The notes under the pieces were generated by a model. It searched no databases. It worked only from the letters and a program-made list of their open reading frames with translations, and was not told the origin of the DNA. Position numbers and translations under genes: made by a program. A stretch of DNA of 64,000 bases from Staphylococcus chromogenes. Lineage in GTDB: Bacteria > Bacillota > Bacilli > Staphylococcales > Staphylococcaceae. The stretch is taken from positions 62,001 to 126,000 of the forward strand of contig NZ_CP118953.1 of the NCBI RefSeq assembly GCF_029024625.1, given 5' to 3'. Numbering within the stretch: position 1 is the stretch's first letter; every line of letters begins with the position of its first letter. Below, piece by piece: positions 26,463-36,791 of the stretch.

Positions 26463-27329
26463 GTGAAAAAACGAATAATCGGACTATCAATCTTACTAGT
26501 CGCCGTCTTAATTATTGCCGTTATTGCGGTGAGTCTATTTCAAAAGCGTGCCCATTGGGAGGAACAAAACAAAAAGCAATATGTTCAAGCGCCCACACCG
26601 ACACTCTTTTTACATGGGTATGGGGGAACCAAAAATTCGATGAAATATTTAATCAACCAAGCTGAAGCGCGAGGCGTCACAAAAGATATTGTGGTGGCTC
26701 ATGTTTCGAGAGATGGGGATGTCACGTTTGATGGAAAAATCTCAAAAGGGGCGACAAATCCCATTGTTCAAATTGTGTTAGATGACAATACACAAGGAGA
26801 TTTAAATGAAAATGCGTTGTGGATTCGACAAGTTTTAGAAAAACTGCAACACGATTATCATGTAAAGCAGTTCAATTTCGTAGCCCATTCGATGGGGAAT
26901 GTCTCTTTTGCGCAATATATGGTCGAGTATGGTAGGGACACCTCTTTACCCCAATTGAAAAAAGAGGTAAATCTTGCTGGGACATTTAACGGCGTCCTTG
27001 GAATGAATGAGGAGGTCAACGAGATTCAAGTTGATCGTAACGGAAAACCAAGTGATATGAATCCACCCTACCAAGAATTTATGCAGTTGAAATCTATTTA
27101 TAAAGATAAAAATATTGATGTTTTGAATATGTATGGTGATTTGTTAGATGGGACACATTCAGATGGACGTGTGTCTAACAGTTCTTCAAAATCTTTAAAA
27201 TATTTGCTTGGGGATAGCCCAAAAAGTTATCAAGAAGTGAAATATGAAGGCAAAGAAGCCCAACATAGTGCACTTCATGAGAATGAAGAAGTGGCCCAAC
27301 AAATGATTCGCTTTTTGTGGGAGAAATAA
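26463..27329 (+). CDS. DUF915 alpha/beta hydrolase, membrane-anchored (paralogue A)
   Basis: Protein of 288 residues with an uncleaved-looking N-terminal membrane segment (about 4-25) and an extracellular alpha/beta-hydrolase domain. The oxyanion motif LFLHGYGG is at 48-55 and the nucleophile Ser143 in AHSMGN. A histidine near the C-terminus (AQHSALHEN) is the likely third catalytic residue. GTG 26463 is chosen because AGAGG lies 7 nt upstream; the in-frame ATG at 26442 has no site, and the paralogue at 38819 begins the same way. The substrate is unknown; lipase or esterase activity is inferred. A closely related copy lies 12 kb downstream. Confidence 0.8.
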   Translation: MKKRIIGLSILLVAVLIIAVIAVSLFQKRAHWEEQNKKQYVQAPTPTLFLHGYGGTKNSMKYLINQAEARGVTKDIVVAHVSRDGDVTFDGKISKGATNPIVQIVLDDNTQGDLNENALWIRQVLEKLQHDYHVKQFNFVAHSMGNVSFAQYMVEYGRDTSLPQLKKEVNLAGTFNGVLGMNEEVNEIQVDRNGKPSDMNPPYQEFMQLKSIYKDKNIDVLNMYGDLLDGTHSDGRVSNSSSKSLKYLLGDSPKSYQEVKYEGKEAQHSALHENEEVAQQMIRFLWEK

Positions 27330-27551
27330 TAATCACCTTTTATTCAAAGAATTGAACTCTGGTAAATTATCGTTGTGATGACTTATCAGAGTATTTTTAT
27401 TTAATAAAATAATACTTAGAGGACGCATAATAAATAGATTTTCAAAATTTGATAATAAAATAATATAAAAAATTTACGTAATAGTATCATATTATTTGTA
27501 ACTTTAATGTAATATAAAGGTGTAATTTAACTATTTATGGGAGATGATAAA

Positions 27552-28049
27552 ATGTATAAGGTTGCAAAAGTATTTTTAGCTACAAGTATTTTAATCACAG
27601 GAGTATCTTTTACTGCATTGCCAACGGAATCTAATGTCGCTCAAGCTGCTGTTACACCGTACTATACTTACAATGGTTACGCAGGATACAATGCGAAATT
27701 TGTCACTGACAAAACTTTTATTAATGCATTGAGATACAACAACATTACAATGAACAACGTGAAAGTCGACGCTAAAATTAGAAAATTCGAAGCAAGTAAC
27801 GATTATTTCTTCAAGAAAAAATATGATCAAGTCATTGAATACATTAATCACAAACCAACTGCAATTACATTTTCAGTAACGAACAAATCCTTAAAATTAT
27901 CTGATGTGAAAAAAGCTTATGCGAAATATCAAATGTCTTCAGATAAGGTTCATCGTGCAATCATTTACAATGTGAATGGTCAACAAATCAGTTTTGTTTA
28001 TAACGGTAATGATGTCACAAGTGTGATTATCGGTCGTTATCATTCATAG
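27552..28049 (+). CDS. isaB: IsaB-like immunodominant secreted antigen
   Basis: Secreted protein of 165 residues. A signal peptide ends at AQA, and the mature start AVTPYYTYNGYAGYNAKF closely matches that of S. aureus IsaB. The mature part is small, basic and Asn/Lys/Tyr-rich. S. aureus IsaB is an extracellular nucleic-acid-binding antigen. Function here is by homology. ATG 27552 follows GGGAG by 8 nt; the ATG at 27537 overlaps that region without its own site. It is a single gene with its own terminator. Confidence 0.85.
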   Translation: MYKVAKVFLATSILITGVSFTALPTESNVAQAAVTPYYTYNGYAGYNAKFVTDKTFINALRYNNITMNNVKVDAKIRKFEASNDYFFKKKYDQVIEYINHKPTAITFSVTNKSLKLSDVKKAYAKYQMSSDKVHRAIIYNVNGQQISFVYNGNDVTSVIIGRYHS

Positions 28050-28059
28050 TCAAAAGAAG

Positions 28060-28095
28060 AAGCCATCGACAAGAGCGTCGATGGCTTTATTTTTT
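28060..28095 (+). terminator. Terminator after the isaB-like gene
   Basis: AAGCCATCGAC pairs perfectly with GTCGATGGCTT (28060-28070 and 28077-28087), then TTTATTTTTT. Confidence 0.9.
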
Positions 28096-28149
28096 GATAA
28101 AAATCCAACTGAAAGTTAATTAAAACAGATGTTTTATTCTAAGGCGTGG

Positions 28150-29628
<1,479 letters not shown>

Positions 29629-29645
29629 TTAATCATATACATTAT

Positions 29646-29663
29646 AATTGTACCGGTACAATT
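29646..29663. promoter_or_regulatory. GntR-type operator between GH1 and its regulator
   Basis: An 18-bp perfect palindrome (AATTGTACCGGTACAATT) lies in the divergent promoter region, about 57 bp upstream of the glucosidase start and 82 bp upstream of the regulator start. GntR/UTRA sugar regulators commonly bind palindromes of this size. Confidence 0.7.
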
Positions 29664-29744
29664 TGTAAATTCGGGTAGTATTATTTTTAAGGGGAAAGTC
29701 AGTGATATAATAAGAGATAACTCAATAAAAGTGAGGCACTGAAA

Positions 29745-30449
29745 ATGTTAAAGTATGAAGAAGTTGCGCTTAAAATAAGAACATTATTAGAAAATGGAAT
29801 ATATAAAACAGGTGAGCGCTTACCAAGTTTAGAACAATTGAAAGCGGACTATCATGTTAGCAAAAGTACAGTGATAAAAGCGCTCGAAATATTAGAAAAA
29901 GAAGGATATATTTATCAATCTCGTGGAAGTGGCATATTTGTCAGAAGTCCGAAAAGATCAGGATATATTAATTTATTTACGAGTAATGGCTTTACAGATG
30001 ATTTAAAAGATCATCGAATTTCAAGCCGTGTCATTGAAGTGTGTGAAATCAAGACACCAAATACCGAATTACAACAACGACTTCATTTAACAAAACAAGA
30101 AACAGTCTATTATGTTCAGCGTGTACGTTATATAGATGAGAAAGTTTTATGTATTGAAAAGTCTTATTTTCGCCGTAAGCTCATCCCTTATATGAGTGAA
30201 GATATTGCCAAAGGCTCTATATTTCAATATATAGAAGACAATTTGAAGATAAATATTGGTTATTCAGATATTTATTTTCAGATTAGTACACTCAATCAGG
30301 AGGAAGCCCTCTTACTTAATCAAACGGATGGCGCACCGACATTACGTTATGAACAAGTCTTTTATACACAAACGGGCGTGCCGTTTGACTACAGTCAAAT
30401 TGTGTTTGAACAATCAAGCGCAAAGTTTTACATACCGTCGATTAAATAA
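29745..30449 (+). CDS. GntR/UTRA family regulator of the beta-glucosidase
   Basis: Repressor of 234 residues. The winged helix is at about 5-70, with the GntR signature LPSLEQLKADYHVSKSTVIKALEILEKEGYIY. The UTRA ligand domain spans about 90-230 and typically binds a sugar phosphate. Its position divergent from the GH1 gene with a shared palindrome indicates local, probably autoregulated, control relieved by a phosphorylated beta-glucoside. Confidence 0.88.
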   Translation: MLKYEEVALKIRTLLENGIYKTGERLPSLEQLKADYHVSKSTVIKALEILEKEGYIYQSRGSGIFVRSPKRSGYINLFTSNGFTDDLKDHRISSRVIEVCEIKTPNTELQQRLHLTKQETVYYVQRVRYIDEKVLCIEKSYFRRKLIPYMSEDIAKGSIFQYIEDNLKINIGYSDIYFQISTLNQEEALLLNQTDGAPTLRYEQVFYTQTGVPFDYSQIVFEQSSAKFYIPSIK

Positions 30450-30577
30450 CGATAACATTAAAATAATAATCTCTTTATATGGAGAGATAGCAGAAACCTA
30501 CATTTTGATTATTTACTGTTTTTCGATAAATAGATTGCTATAATTTTATTGAAAAACGATAAAAGTGAGTGATTGAA

Positions 30578-31045
30578 ATGAACAAAAAAATGTTGGTCTT
30601 GATATTATTGTATGTATTGGTCATGTTTTTAACGGTTTTAACATCTATTCTTTCTATATGGGAATACTATAAACTGATAGGGGAGCCATTCTTTGAAGTT
30701 CAATGGAATTATCAAGTTTATGCTTTATTGTTTGTTCTTCAATTATGCTTATTCATTCTTATAGGTATATTGACATTAAGACTGTTTTTAAAAGTGTATA
30801 AAAACTTTGAATTTATTGATAAGCATTACTATTCTATTGTGGGGGTTGCTCTAGCACTGTTTATTTATGGTGTTTTACCAAATTTTATTTCCTTTACTAC
30901 AATCAGTGGAAAATACGTGGAAGTTTTAAACAGTCATCAAATGACGAATACACTTGTGCTAGTGATGGGCATCGCTATGTTTGTTTTATCTGTCATTTAT
31001 GAAAAGTCTCAGAAAATCAAAAAAGAAAATGAGCTAACGATTTGA
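30578..31045 (+). CDS. DUF2975-like membrane protein
   Basis: Protein of 155 residues with four hydrophobic helices (about 5-27, 42-67, 83-105 and 122-140) and a charged tail. The pattern and the following small XRE regulator match the DUF2975/YozG-type pair common in Firmicutes. The function is unknown. ATG 30578 is 8 nt from GTGAG. It is co-transcribed with the XRE gene 10 nt downstream. Confidence 0.7.
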   Translation: MNKKMLVLILLYVLVMFLTVLTSILSIWEYYKLIGEPFFEVQWNYQVYALLFVLQLCLFILIGILTLRLFLKVYKNFEFIDKHYYSIVGVALALFIYGVLPNFISFTTISGKYVEVLNSHQMTNTLVLVMGIAMFVLSVIYEKSQKIKKENELTI

Positions 31046-31055
31046 GGTAAACGTG

Positions 31056-31259
31056 ATGATAAAAATTAAACTAGACGAAGTGCTTAAAGACAAAAATGTA
31101 TCATTAACCGAGCTGTCAGAAGCGGTAGACATCACGATTGCCAACTTATCAATTTTAAAAACCGGTAAAGCAAAAGTGATTCGTTTTAGTACGCTTGAAG
31201 CCATTTGTAATTATTTGGAGTGCCAACCGGGGGATATTATTGTTAATGAAAAGAATTGA
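31056..31259 (+). CDS. Small Cro/CI (XRE) family regulator
   Basis: DNA-binding protein of 67 residues that is almost entirely a helix-turn-helix domain (LTELSEAVDITIANLSILKTGK; LEAICNYLECQPGDII), like YozG. A GAGG site 8 nt before ATG 31056 supports this start over GTG 31053. It is paired with the DUF2975 protein and may autoregulate the pair. Confidence 0.85.
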   Translation: MIKIKLDEVLKDKNVSLTELSEAVDITIANLSILKTGKAKVIRFSTLEAICNYLECQPGDIIVNEKN

Positions 31260-31309
31260 AGGAAATTTTATACTAGCCGTCTCTATTTTATAAAATGAGT
31301 GATTATACT

Positions 31310-31354
31310 TATCCCTTGAAATTGTAAATGATTATTTCAAGGGATATTTATTTT
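31310..31354 (+). terminator. Terminator after the DUF2975/XRE pair
   Basis: TATCCCTTGAAAT and ATTTCAAGGGATA (31310-31322 and 31334-31346) form a 13-bp perfect stem followed by a T-rich run. Confidence 0.85.
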
Positions 31355-31504
31355 GAGCTACATTTAATTTTAAATCTTTCTTAATTCACGCGCTTTTTTA
31401 GTCCTATCCCTTTATACTTAATTCAAGCGTTGCATTTACGTTTTTGTATATGAAAGTGTTAATTCGTTACGAAATATATTGAATCAAAAAGATTTAATTT
31501 TCTA

Positions 31505-31552
31505 TTGTGATGAAAAGACGTTTCGTGTATAATCCGTAATTATTACGATTTA
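31505..31552 (+). promoter_or_regulatory. Promoter overlapped by a degenerate Zur-type box
   Basis: TTGTGA (31505-31510), a 17-bp spacer and TATAAT (31528-31533) form a near-ideal sigma-A promoter. Overlapping the -10 box, 31530-31552 contains CGTAATTATTACGATTTA. Its right half is identical to the Zur half-site ATTACGATTT; the left half reads AATCCGTAAT. A perfect version of the same palindrome lies at 54765-54787. The rest of the 31260-31587 gap holds only the terminator above. Confidence 0.55.
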
Positions 31553-31587
31553 TAATTAAGGTTTTTAATTTTATAAAAAGAGGGCTG

Positions 31588-32712
31588 ATTAATATTAAAG
31601 AAAGAATTATGAGCTTAGACGTGATGCGAGGCATCAGTTTAATGGGAATCTTATTTATGAATGCGTTAGGAGTGCATTATTTCACTGTATTTGATGCACC
31701 GTTCCAGGTTTACAAAGATTCGTGGAGTCAGTTTTTATATAAGCTGAATTTAGTATTTATCCAAAATTCGTTCTATCCAATTTTTGCTTTTTTATTTGGC
31801 GTGGGTTTGGCGATTATGTTTACTAATATGACGAAAAAAGGGATGAAACCTGGCATAGTCTTGTATCGTCGTGTCCTTGCGATGCTAGGGTTTGGGCTTA
31901 TTCACGGCTATTTCTTATATAATGGTGATATTTTACACACGTATGCTACCCTTGGATTAGTTGTTATACTATTTTTATTTGTACATCATCGCTATGCGTT
32001 GATGGTCTCTATAGGCTTATTACTCTTGAATTTCTTACTGTACGTGTCATCACTATTCAATGAGCAGGCGACGAAGTTAATTCCATTCAATCGTAATCCA
32101 CACACAACAGAAATTTTGCAAAGTGGGCACATTTTGGAGATTATTAAGTGGAATATGAATGAATTTAACCATGTTAACACGGTGCTGAGTCTCGGTAATT
32201 TCTTTGCAGGTATTTTAACTGTTTTTCCTTTTATTATGCTAGGTACGTGGGCCTATCGTTTCGGGTTATTTGATAAAATGCGTCGTCACTTGAAGGTTAT
32301 TTCGGTGATCAGTGTGATGGCCTTAGTTATTGGTATTTTCATTAAAATGCAATCATTTGAAGTGATTGGCTCTGCAATTGCTCCACAAATTGTATTTGTC
32401 GGTGGTACGTTTATGGCTATTGGGTATTTCTGCCTCGTGACATTATTGTGTCAGTTTCCAAAATCAGCAAAAGCGTTAAATCCTATGGTGGCTGTTGGTA
32501 AATTAGGATTCACAGTGTATATTACGCAAAGTGTCATTTTGTTCTTTGCATTTTACATTTTAAGATTGTACGGTACGATGACGATAAGTCAGGTTTATCT
32601 TCTTATTATCGGTGTGATTATACTTCAAATTGTCGCTTGTAATATATATATGAAATTTTATAAGATGGGACCACTGGAATGGTTATGGCGTAAAATCACA
32701 TATTTAAAATAA
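31588..32712 (+). CDS. DUF418-type multi-pass membrane protein, probable AUU start
   Basis: Membrane protein of 374 residues (367 if ATG 31609 is used) with about ten helices. SLDVMRGISLMGILFMNAL at the N-terminus and a C-terminal DUF418-like region ending GPLEWLWRK are typical of the family. The function is unknown. From ATT 31588 the frame reads (M)NIKERIMSLDVMRG, which restores the usual DUF418 N-terminus. AGAGGG (31579-31584) is 3-4 nt from the ATT but 24 nt from the ATG, so initiation at AUU is likely. It leads a two-gene unit with a CPBP protease under the Zur-like promoter. Confidence 0.7.
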   Translation: MNIKERIMSLDVMRGISLMGILFMNALGVHYFTVFDAPFQVYKDSWSQFLYKLNLVFIQNSFYPIFAFLFGVGLAIMFTNMTKKGMKPGIVLYRRVLAMLGFGLIHGYFLYNGDILHTYATLGLVVILFLFVHHRYALMVSIGLLLLNFLLYVSSLFNEQATKLIPFNRNPHTTEILQSGHILEIIKWNMNEFNHVNTVLSLGNFFAGILTVFPFIMLGTWAYRFGLFDKMRRHLKVISVISVMALVIGIFIKMQSFEVIGSAIAPQIVFVGGTFMAIGYFCLVTLLCQFPKSAKALNPMVAVGKLGFTVYITQSVILFFAFYILRLYGTMTISQVYLLIIGVIILQIVACNIYMKFYKMGPLEWLWRKITYLK

Positions 32713-32737
32713 ATACAAAAAAGAAAGTGGGATGCAC

Positions 32738-33478
32738 ATGAAAAAGCATTATTTATTTTTAGCGCTTTATATGTTTGTCATGGGTTTAGGTTTGATTGTA
32801 ACGAAACACGTATTCAATACGTCATATGAATCAGAACACTTTGGACAAACCTTTTTGCCGTTCATGACAATACTCGCCGTTATGTCTGTCATTTATGGAT
32901 TACGCAATAAATCAACATTAGCATTAGCGCCTACCAAAAAGCATGGATGGTTGTTCATTTTACCATTTATTACAATTACGCTACTTTGGATTTTGACAAT
33001 GGTGGATAATGCCAATGCGGGTCTGATGTTTATTTTGGCAATGATTGATGCAATCTTGATTGGTATTGCAGAAGAAGTTGCATTTAGAGGCATTATTTTG
33101 GGTGGATTGGCACAACGCATAAAACCCCTCTATGCTGTATTGTTATCCGCTATTTTATTTGCTGCATTACACCTATTAAATGTTCTTGGTGGTGTGACGT
33201 TGAGCGATGTCTTGAACCAAATGCTATCAACATTCTTGATGGGTATCTTTTTAGGTGCTGTGTACATCTATACACGAAATATTTTTTATCCAATCTTTTT
33301 CCATTTTGCTTGGGATTATGTTTTCTTAAATAACGGATTAGGTGCTGTATCCTTTGCGCCAATGTTATTTATTGGCACAGTAGTGTTAGAAGTTCTTGTT
33401 ATTGTTTGGATTCTATGGAAAATGAGACATGTTCAAACACTTGAGCCGAAAAGTGACGTGACAGCTATCAAACAATAA
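32738..33478 (+). CDS. CPBP family intramembrane metalloprotease-like protein
   Basis: Membrane protein of 246 residues with about seven helices. The CPBP motifs are EE-x3-R (AEEVAFRG), AALHLLN and FHFAWDY. It is probably co-transcribed with the DUF418 gene, with a 25-nt gap and no terminator. GTGG lies 7 nt before ATG 32738; ATG 32732 is too close. Substrate and role are unknown. Confidence 0.85.
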   Translation: MKKHYLFLALYMFVMGLGLIVTKHVFNTSYESEHFGQTFLPFMTILAVMSVIYGLRNKSTLALAPTKKHGWLFILPFITITLLWILTMVDNANAGLMFILAMIDAILIGIAEEVAFRGIILGGLAQRIKPLYAVLLSAILFAALHLLNVLGGVTLSDVLNQMLSTFLMGIFLGAVYIYTRNIFYPIFFHFAWDYVFLNNGLGAVSFAPMLFIGTVVLEVLVIVWILWKMRHVQTLEPKSDVTAIKQ

Positions 33479-33509
33479 ATACAAAAAATTGTTCATTACA
33501 CTAACAATG

Positions 33510-33547
33510 AAGGCTTCAAGATTCTTTTGAATTTTGAAGCCTTTTTT
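33510..33547 (+). terminator. Terminator after the DUF418/CPBP pair
   Basis: AAGGCTTCAA pairs with TTGAAGCCTT (33510-33519 and 33534-33543), followed by six T residues overall. Confidence 0.9.
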
Positions 33548-33717
33548 AAATTATCTCAAATCATCACATAGCCATATCTAATGATACGTATGTGAAAGAA
33601 AACGTTTTTAATAAGTGCTATTTTATAAATCGTGGATGTTATGAAAACATGTATGCCATTTGGAACATCTTATTGTATGATAAAGGAAGGAAGAGTATAT
33701 GTAATGGAGGTCATGTC

Positions 33718-34455
33718 GTGACACAATCACAACCAAAGTTTCTAAACATTTATAATACATTGTACGAAGAGATACAAATGGGGAAATTTCCAGGGGGACA
33801 AGCTTTGCCAACAGAAAAAGCACTCTGTGAACGATTTGGTGTGAGCCGTATGACGCTACGTCAGGCGATAAAAATTTTAGTGGAAGATGGTGTGATCGAA
33901 AGTATTCGCGGAAAAGGACACATCGTCATTCCGAAAATAAAAGGCCATCATGCGTCCAGTGTGACATTACTCCAACATCCATTGCATCAAATGTCACGTC
34001 ATGCGATGACGCTAGAGTCTTTAAATTATCGTGTGGATCTAGAAAGTGAGTACACTAATCATCTATTTCCAGATCATCCTTCTGCAGTGATTGCGATGGA
34101 ACGGTATTATTTTCAAGAAGGGAATACGACAACTAAAGCTGATGCCCTTTGTTTTACGTTCATTCCGCTCAATGTGATTGATACATTTCAAGTAAAGACA
34201 CAAAGTGAGCGCCAAATGAAAACTTTTGTTGAAGAAACGGTGTATGCAAGTGCGTACCAATCGGATTTAAAATATTCCATCACGAAAGCACCGATGTTTA
34301 AAAATCATCAACATGTTTTCGAAGGGGGCCCTGCTTGTTGGCTCGTTGTGGAGTCTATTTATGGCAATCATGCCAGTCCCATTTTAGTGAACAAATGGTA
34401 TTTACCGCAAGATCATTTTGAAATTATCGTGTCACGTGTCCGTGATGAGTACTAA
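33718..34455 (+). CDS. GntR/UTRA regulator upstream of the deo genes
   Basis: Regulator of 245 residues. The winged helix spans about 8-75 (LPTEKALCERFGVSRMTLRQAIKILVEDGVIE) and the UTRA domain about 90-240. GTG 33718 lies 7 nt after ATGGAGG; the longer frame to 33592 has no ribosome site. It precedes deoD in the same orientation, with several copies of TTAGACAA in the gap, so it is the likely local regulator of deoxyribonucleoside catabolism. The same gene order is known in S. aureus. Confidence 0.85.
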   Translation: MTQSQPKFLNIYNTLYEEIQMGKFPGGQALPTEKALCERFGVSRMTLRQAIKILVEDGVIESIRGKGHIVIPKIKGHHASSVTLLQHPLHQMSRHAMTLESLNYRVDLESEYTNHLFPDHPSAVIAMERYYFQEGNTTTKADALCFTFIPLNVIDTFQVKTQSERQMKTFVEETVYASAYQSDLKYSITKAPMFKNHQHVFEGGPACWLVVESIYGNHASPILVNKWYLPQDHFEIIVSRVRDEY

Positions 34456-34456
34456 A

Positions 34457-34484
34457 TTAGACAACTTTAAATAAATTAGACAAA
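34457..34484 (+). repeat. TTAGACAA repeats after the GntR gene
   Basis: Two direct copies of TTAGACAA (34457-34464 and 34476-34483), 19 bp apart start to start. They share the motif of the cluster before deoD. Confidence 0.6.
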
Positions 34485-34615
34485 TATTATGGTAAAAGAA
34501 GTGTTGCTGAACCTTAAGCAAGACTTCTTTTTTGTTTGCAATGACTGGATGATTAAGCCATATATGGAAGAAATGGTGTAACAGTGATGTTCTTAAAGTT
34601 GTCATATTTTAAATA

Positions 34616-34630
34616 TTGAAAGCGCTATCT
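34616..34630 (+). promoter_or_regulatory. Candidate CcpA cre site upstream of deoD
   Basis: TTGAAAGCGCTATCT differs from the catabolite-responsive-element pattern WTGNAARCGNWWWCA at one position. Catabolite repression of nucleoside use would be expected. Confidence 0.5.
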
Positions 34631-34652
34631 TTATATTGTAAAATATATGCGG

Positions 34653-34680
34653 TTAGACAATTAGACAAATTAATAGACAA
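34653..34680 (+). promoter_or_regulatory. TTAGACAA operator cluster before deoD
   Basis: Two adjacent TTAGACAA copies (34653-34660, 34661-34668) and one ATAGACAA (34673-34680) sit directly before the deoD ribosome site. With the pair at 34457-34484 this makes five copies in 230 bp. A direct-repeat array is unusual for a GntR operator. Confidence 0.55.
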
Positions 34681-34700
34681 ATTAACTGGGGGTTTTTAAG

Positions 34701-35408
34701 ATGAAAGCAACACCACATATTAAGCCGATGAACGATGTAGAGATTGCCGAGACAGTCTTATTACCAGGAGACCCATTACGTGCGAAGTTTATCGCAGAAA
34801 CGTATTTAGAAGATGTTAAACAGTTTAATACTGTCCGTAATATGTTTGGCTATACAGGGACTTATCAAGGGAAAAAAGTGTCCGTGATGGGTTCAGGTAT
34901 GGGAATTCCTAGTATTGGGATTTACTCATACGAACTGATTCACACGTTTGGATGTAAAAAATTAATTCGTGTCGGTTCTTGTGGCGCGATGCAAGAGGAC
35001 ATTAATTTGTACGATGTCATCATTGCACAAGGAGCTTCTACAGATTCCAACTACGTAAATCAATATCAATTGCCAGGCCATTTTTCACCGATTGCTTCTT
35101 ATAACTTATTAGAAAAAGCGGTCAATACAGCACGTGAAAAAGGGACAACGTATCATGTCGGTAACATTTTATCGAGTGATATTTTCTACAATGCAGATGA
35201 AACAGCGTCTCAACGTTGGATGCGCATGGGCATTTTAGGAGTAGAAATGGAATCTGCCGCATTGTACATGAATGCGACATATGCTGGGGTTGAAGCTTTA
35301 GGTATTTTTACAGTGAGTGACCATTTGATTCGTGAAGAATTCACTACACCAGAAGAAAGAGAACGTGCTTTTACAGACATGATTGAAATCGCACTTTCTT
35401 TAGCTTAA
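34701..35408 (+). CDS. deoD: Purine-nucleoside phosphorylase
   Basis: Enzyme of 235 residues, the standard length of hexameric DeoD. VLLPGDPLRAKFIAE near the N-terminus binds phosphate with RVGSCGAM. GVEMESAALYM supplies the ribose-binding MES motif, and the catalytic aspartate is in TVSDH. It splits purine (deoxy)nucleosides into base and (deoxy)ribose-1-phosphate. It is the first gene of the deoD-MFS-deoC-deoB operon; ACTGGGGG gives the ribosome site. Confidence 0.95.
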   Translation: MKATPHIKPMNDVEIAETVLLPGDPLRAKFIAETYLEDVKQFNTVRNMFGYTGTYQGKKVSVMGSGMGIPSIGIYSYELIHTFGCKKLIRVGSCGAMQEDINLYDVIIAQGASTDSNYVNQYQLPGHFSPIASYNLLEKAVNTAREKGTTYHVGNILSSDIFYNADETASQRWMRMGILGVEMESAALYMNATYAGVEALGIFTVSDHLIREEFTTPEERERAFTDMIEIALSLA

Positions 35409-35420
35409 GGGGGAACAAAG

Positions 35421-36779
35421 ATGGATTATGTCAAAGTCAAAAGAGCCGTACCGATTCTATTATTTTTATTCGTTTTCAGTTTAGTCATTGATAACTCATT
35501 TAAGTTGATTTCGGTCGCGATTGCTGATGATTTAAATATTTCTGTCACAACAGTGAGTTGGCAAGCAACTCTTGCAGGCTTAGTGATTGGGATTGGGGCT
35601 GTAGTTTATGCCTCTTTATCCGATGCCATCAGCATTCGTACATTATTTATTTATGGGGTTTGTTTAATTATCATCGGTTCGATTATCGGTTACGTCTTCC
35701 AACATCAGTTTGCGTTTGTGCTTGCAGGCCGTATTATTCAAACAGCGGGACTTGCCGCAGCGGAAACGTTATATGTCATTTACGTCGCAAAATATTTATC
35801 GAAAGATGACCAAAAAACATATCTCGGTTTAAGTACGAGTAGTTATTCCTTATCTTTAGTTATCGGAACTTTATCAGGAGGCTTTATCTCTACCTATTTA
35901 CACTGGACAAATATGTTTTTAATCGCATTAATTGTCGTATTCACATTGCCATTCTTATTCAAACTATTACCTAAAGAAAATTCGGTGAACAAAGCGCATT
36001 TAGACTTTATTGGATTGGTACTCATCGCAACAATTGCGACAACAGTGATGCTATTTATTACGAATTTTAATTGGTTATATATGGTTGGCGCGTTAATTGC
36101 GATTGCGGTATTTGCGTTTTACATTAAAAATGCGAAACACCCGCTCGTGGATAAATCATTTTTCCAAAACAAACGGTATGCTTCATTTTTATTTATCGTA
36201 TTTGTGATGTATGCGATTCAACTGGGCTATATTTTCACATTCCCATTTATTATGCAACAGATTTATCACTTTGAACTTGATACAACATCATTATTGCTTA
36301 TACCAGGCTATCTTGTGGCGGTCGTGACAGGGGCATTGAGTGGTAAAATTGGTAATTACTTATCATCAAAACAAGCCACGATTACGGCGATTACCTTAAT
36401 TGCGTTAAGTTTAATCTTGCCGGCATTTACAGTCGGTCAACATGTATCTATCTTCGTCATTTCAATGATTTTCTTTGCGGGTAGCTTTGCATTAATGTAT
36501 GCGCCATTGTTAAACGAAACGATTCGTACGATTGATGTCAATATGACCGGCGTTGCGATTGGTTTTTACAATCTTATTATCAACGTTGCAGTGTCCGTGG
36601 GAATTGCGATTGCAGCCGCATTGATTGACTACCAAGCATTGAATTTCCCAGGAAATACAGCACTTGAGTCTCATTTCGGTATTATTTTACTCATCCTCGG
36701 TCTGATGAGTATTGTCGGACTCGTCTTATTTATCGTCTTAAATCGTTGGACAAAATCAGAAGTAAATAAAGAAATTTAA
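35421..36779 (+). CDS. MFS transporter in the deo operon (TetA(K/L)-like, 14 TM)
   Basis: Membrane transporter of 452 residues resembling the 14-helix TetA(K)/(L) branch. VSWQATLAGLVIGIGAVVYASLSD is the motif A region and LAGRIIQTAGLAAAETL the motif B/C region. The gaps to deoD (12 nt) and deoC (12 nt) show it belongs to the operon. Nucleoside import or export of catabolic products is therefore more likely than drug efflux, but this is inference. Confidence 0.85.
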   Translation: MDYVKVKRAVPILLFLFVFSLVIDNSFKLISVAIADDLNISVTTVSWQATLAGLVIGIGAVVYASLSDAISIRTLFIYGVCLIIIGSIIGYVFQHQFAFVLAGRIIQTAGLAAAETLYVIYVAKYLSKDDQKTYLGLSTSSYSLSLVIGTLSGGFISTYLHWTNMFLIALIVVFTLPFLFKLLPKENSVNKAHLDFIGLVLIATIATTVMLFITNFNWLYMVGALIAIAVFAFYIKNAKHPLVDKSFFQNKRYASFLFIVFVMYAIQLGYIFTFPFIMQQIYHFELDTTSLLLIPGYLVAVVTGALSGKIGNYLSSKQATITAITLIALSLILPAFTVGQHVSIFVISMIFFAGSFALMYAPLLNETIRTIDVNMTGVAIGFYNLIINVAVSVGIAIAAALIDYQALNFPGNTALESHFGIILLILGLMSIVGLVLFIVLNRWTKSEVNKEI

Positions 36780-36791
36780 GGAGCATTCAAA

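Noticed and set aside
34776..36779. Tetracycline resistance gene
   Set aside because: The MFS gene at 35421 is TetA(K/L)-like in fold but is embedded in the deo operon, so a nucleoside-related role is more likely.
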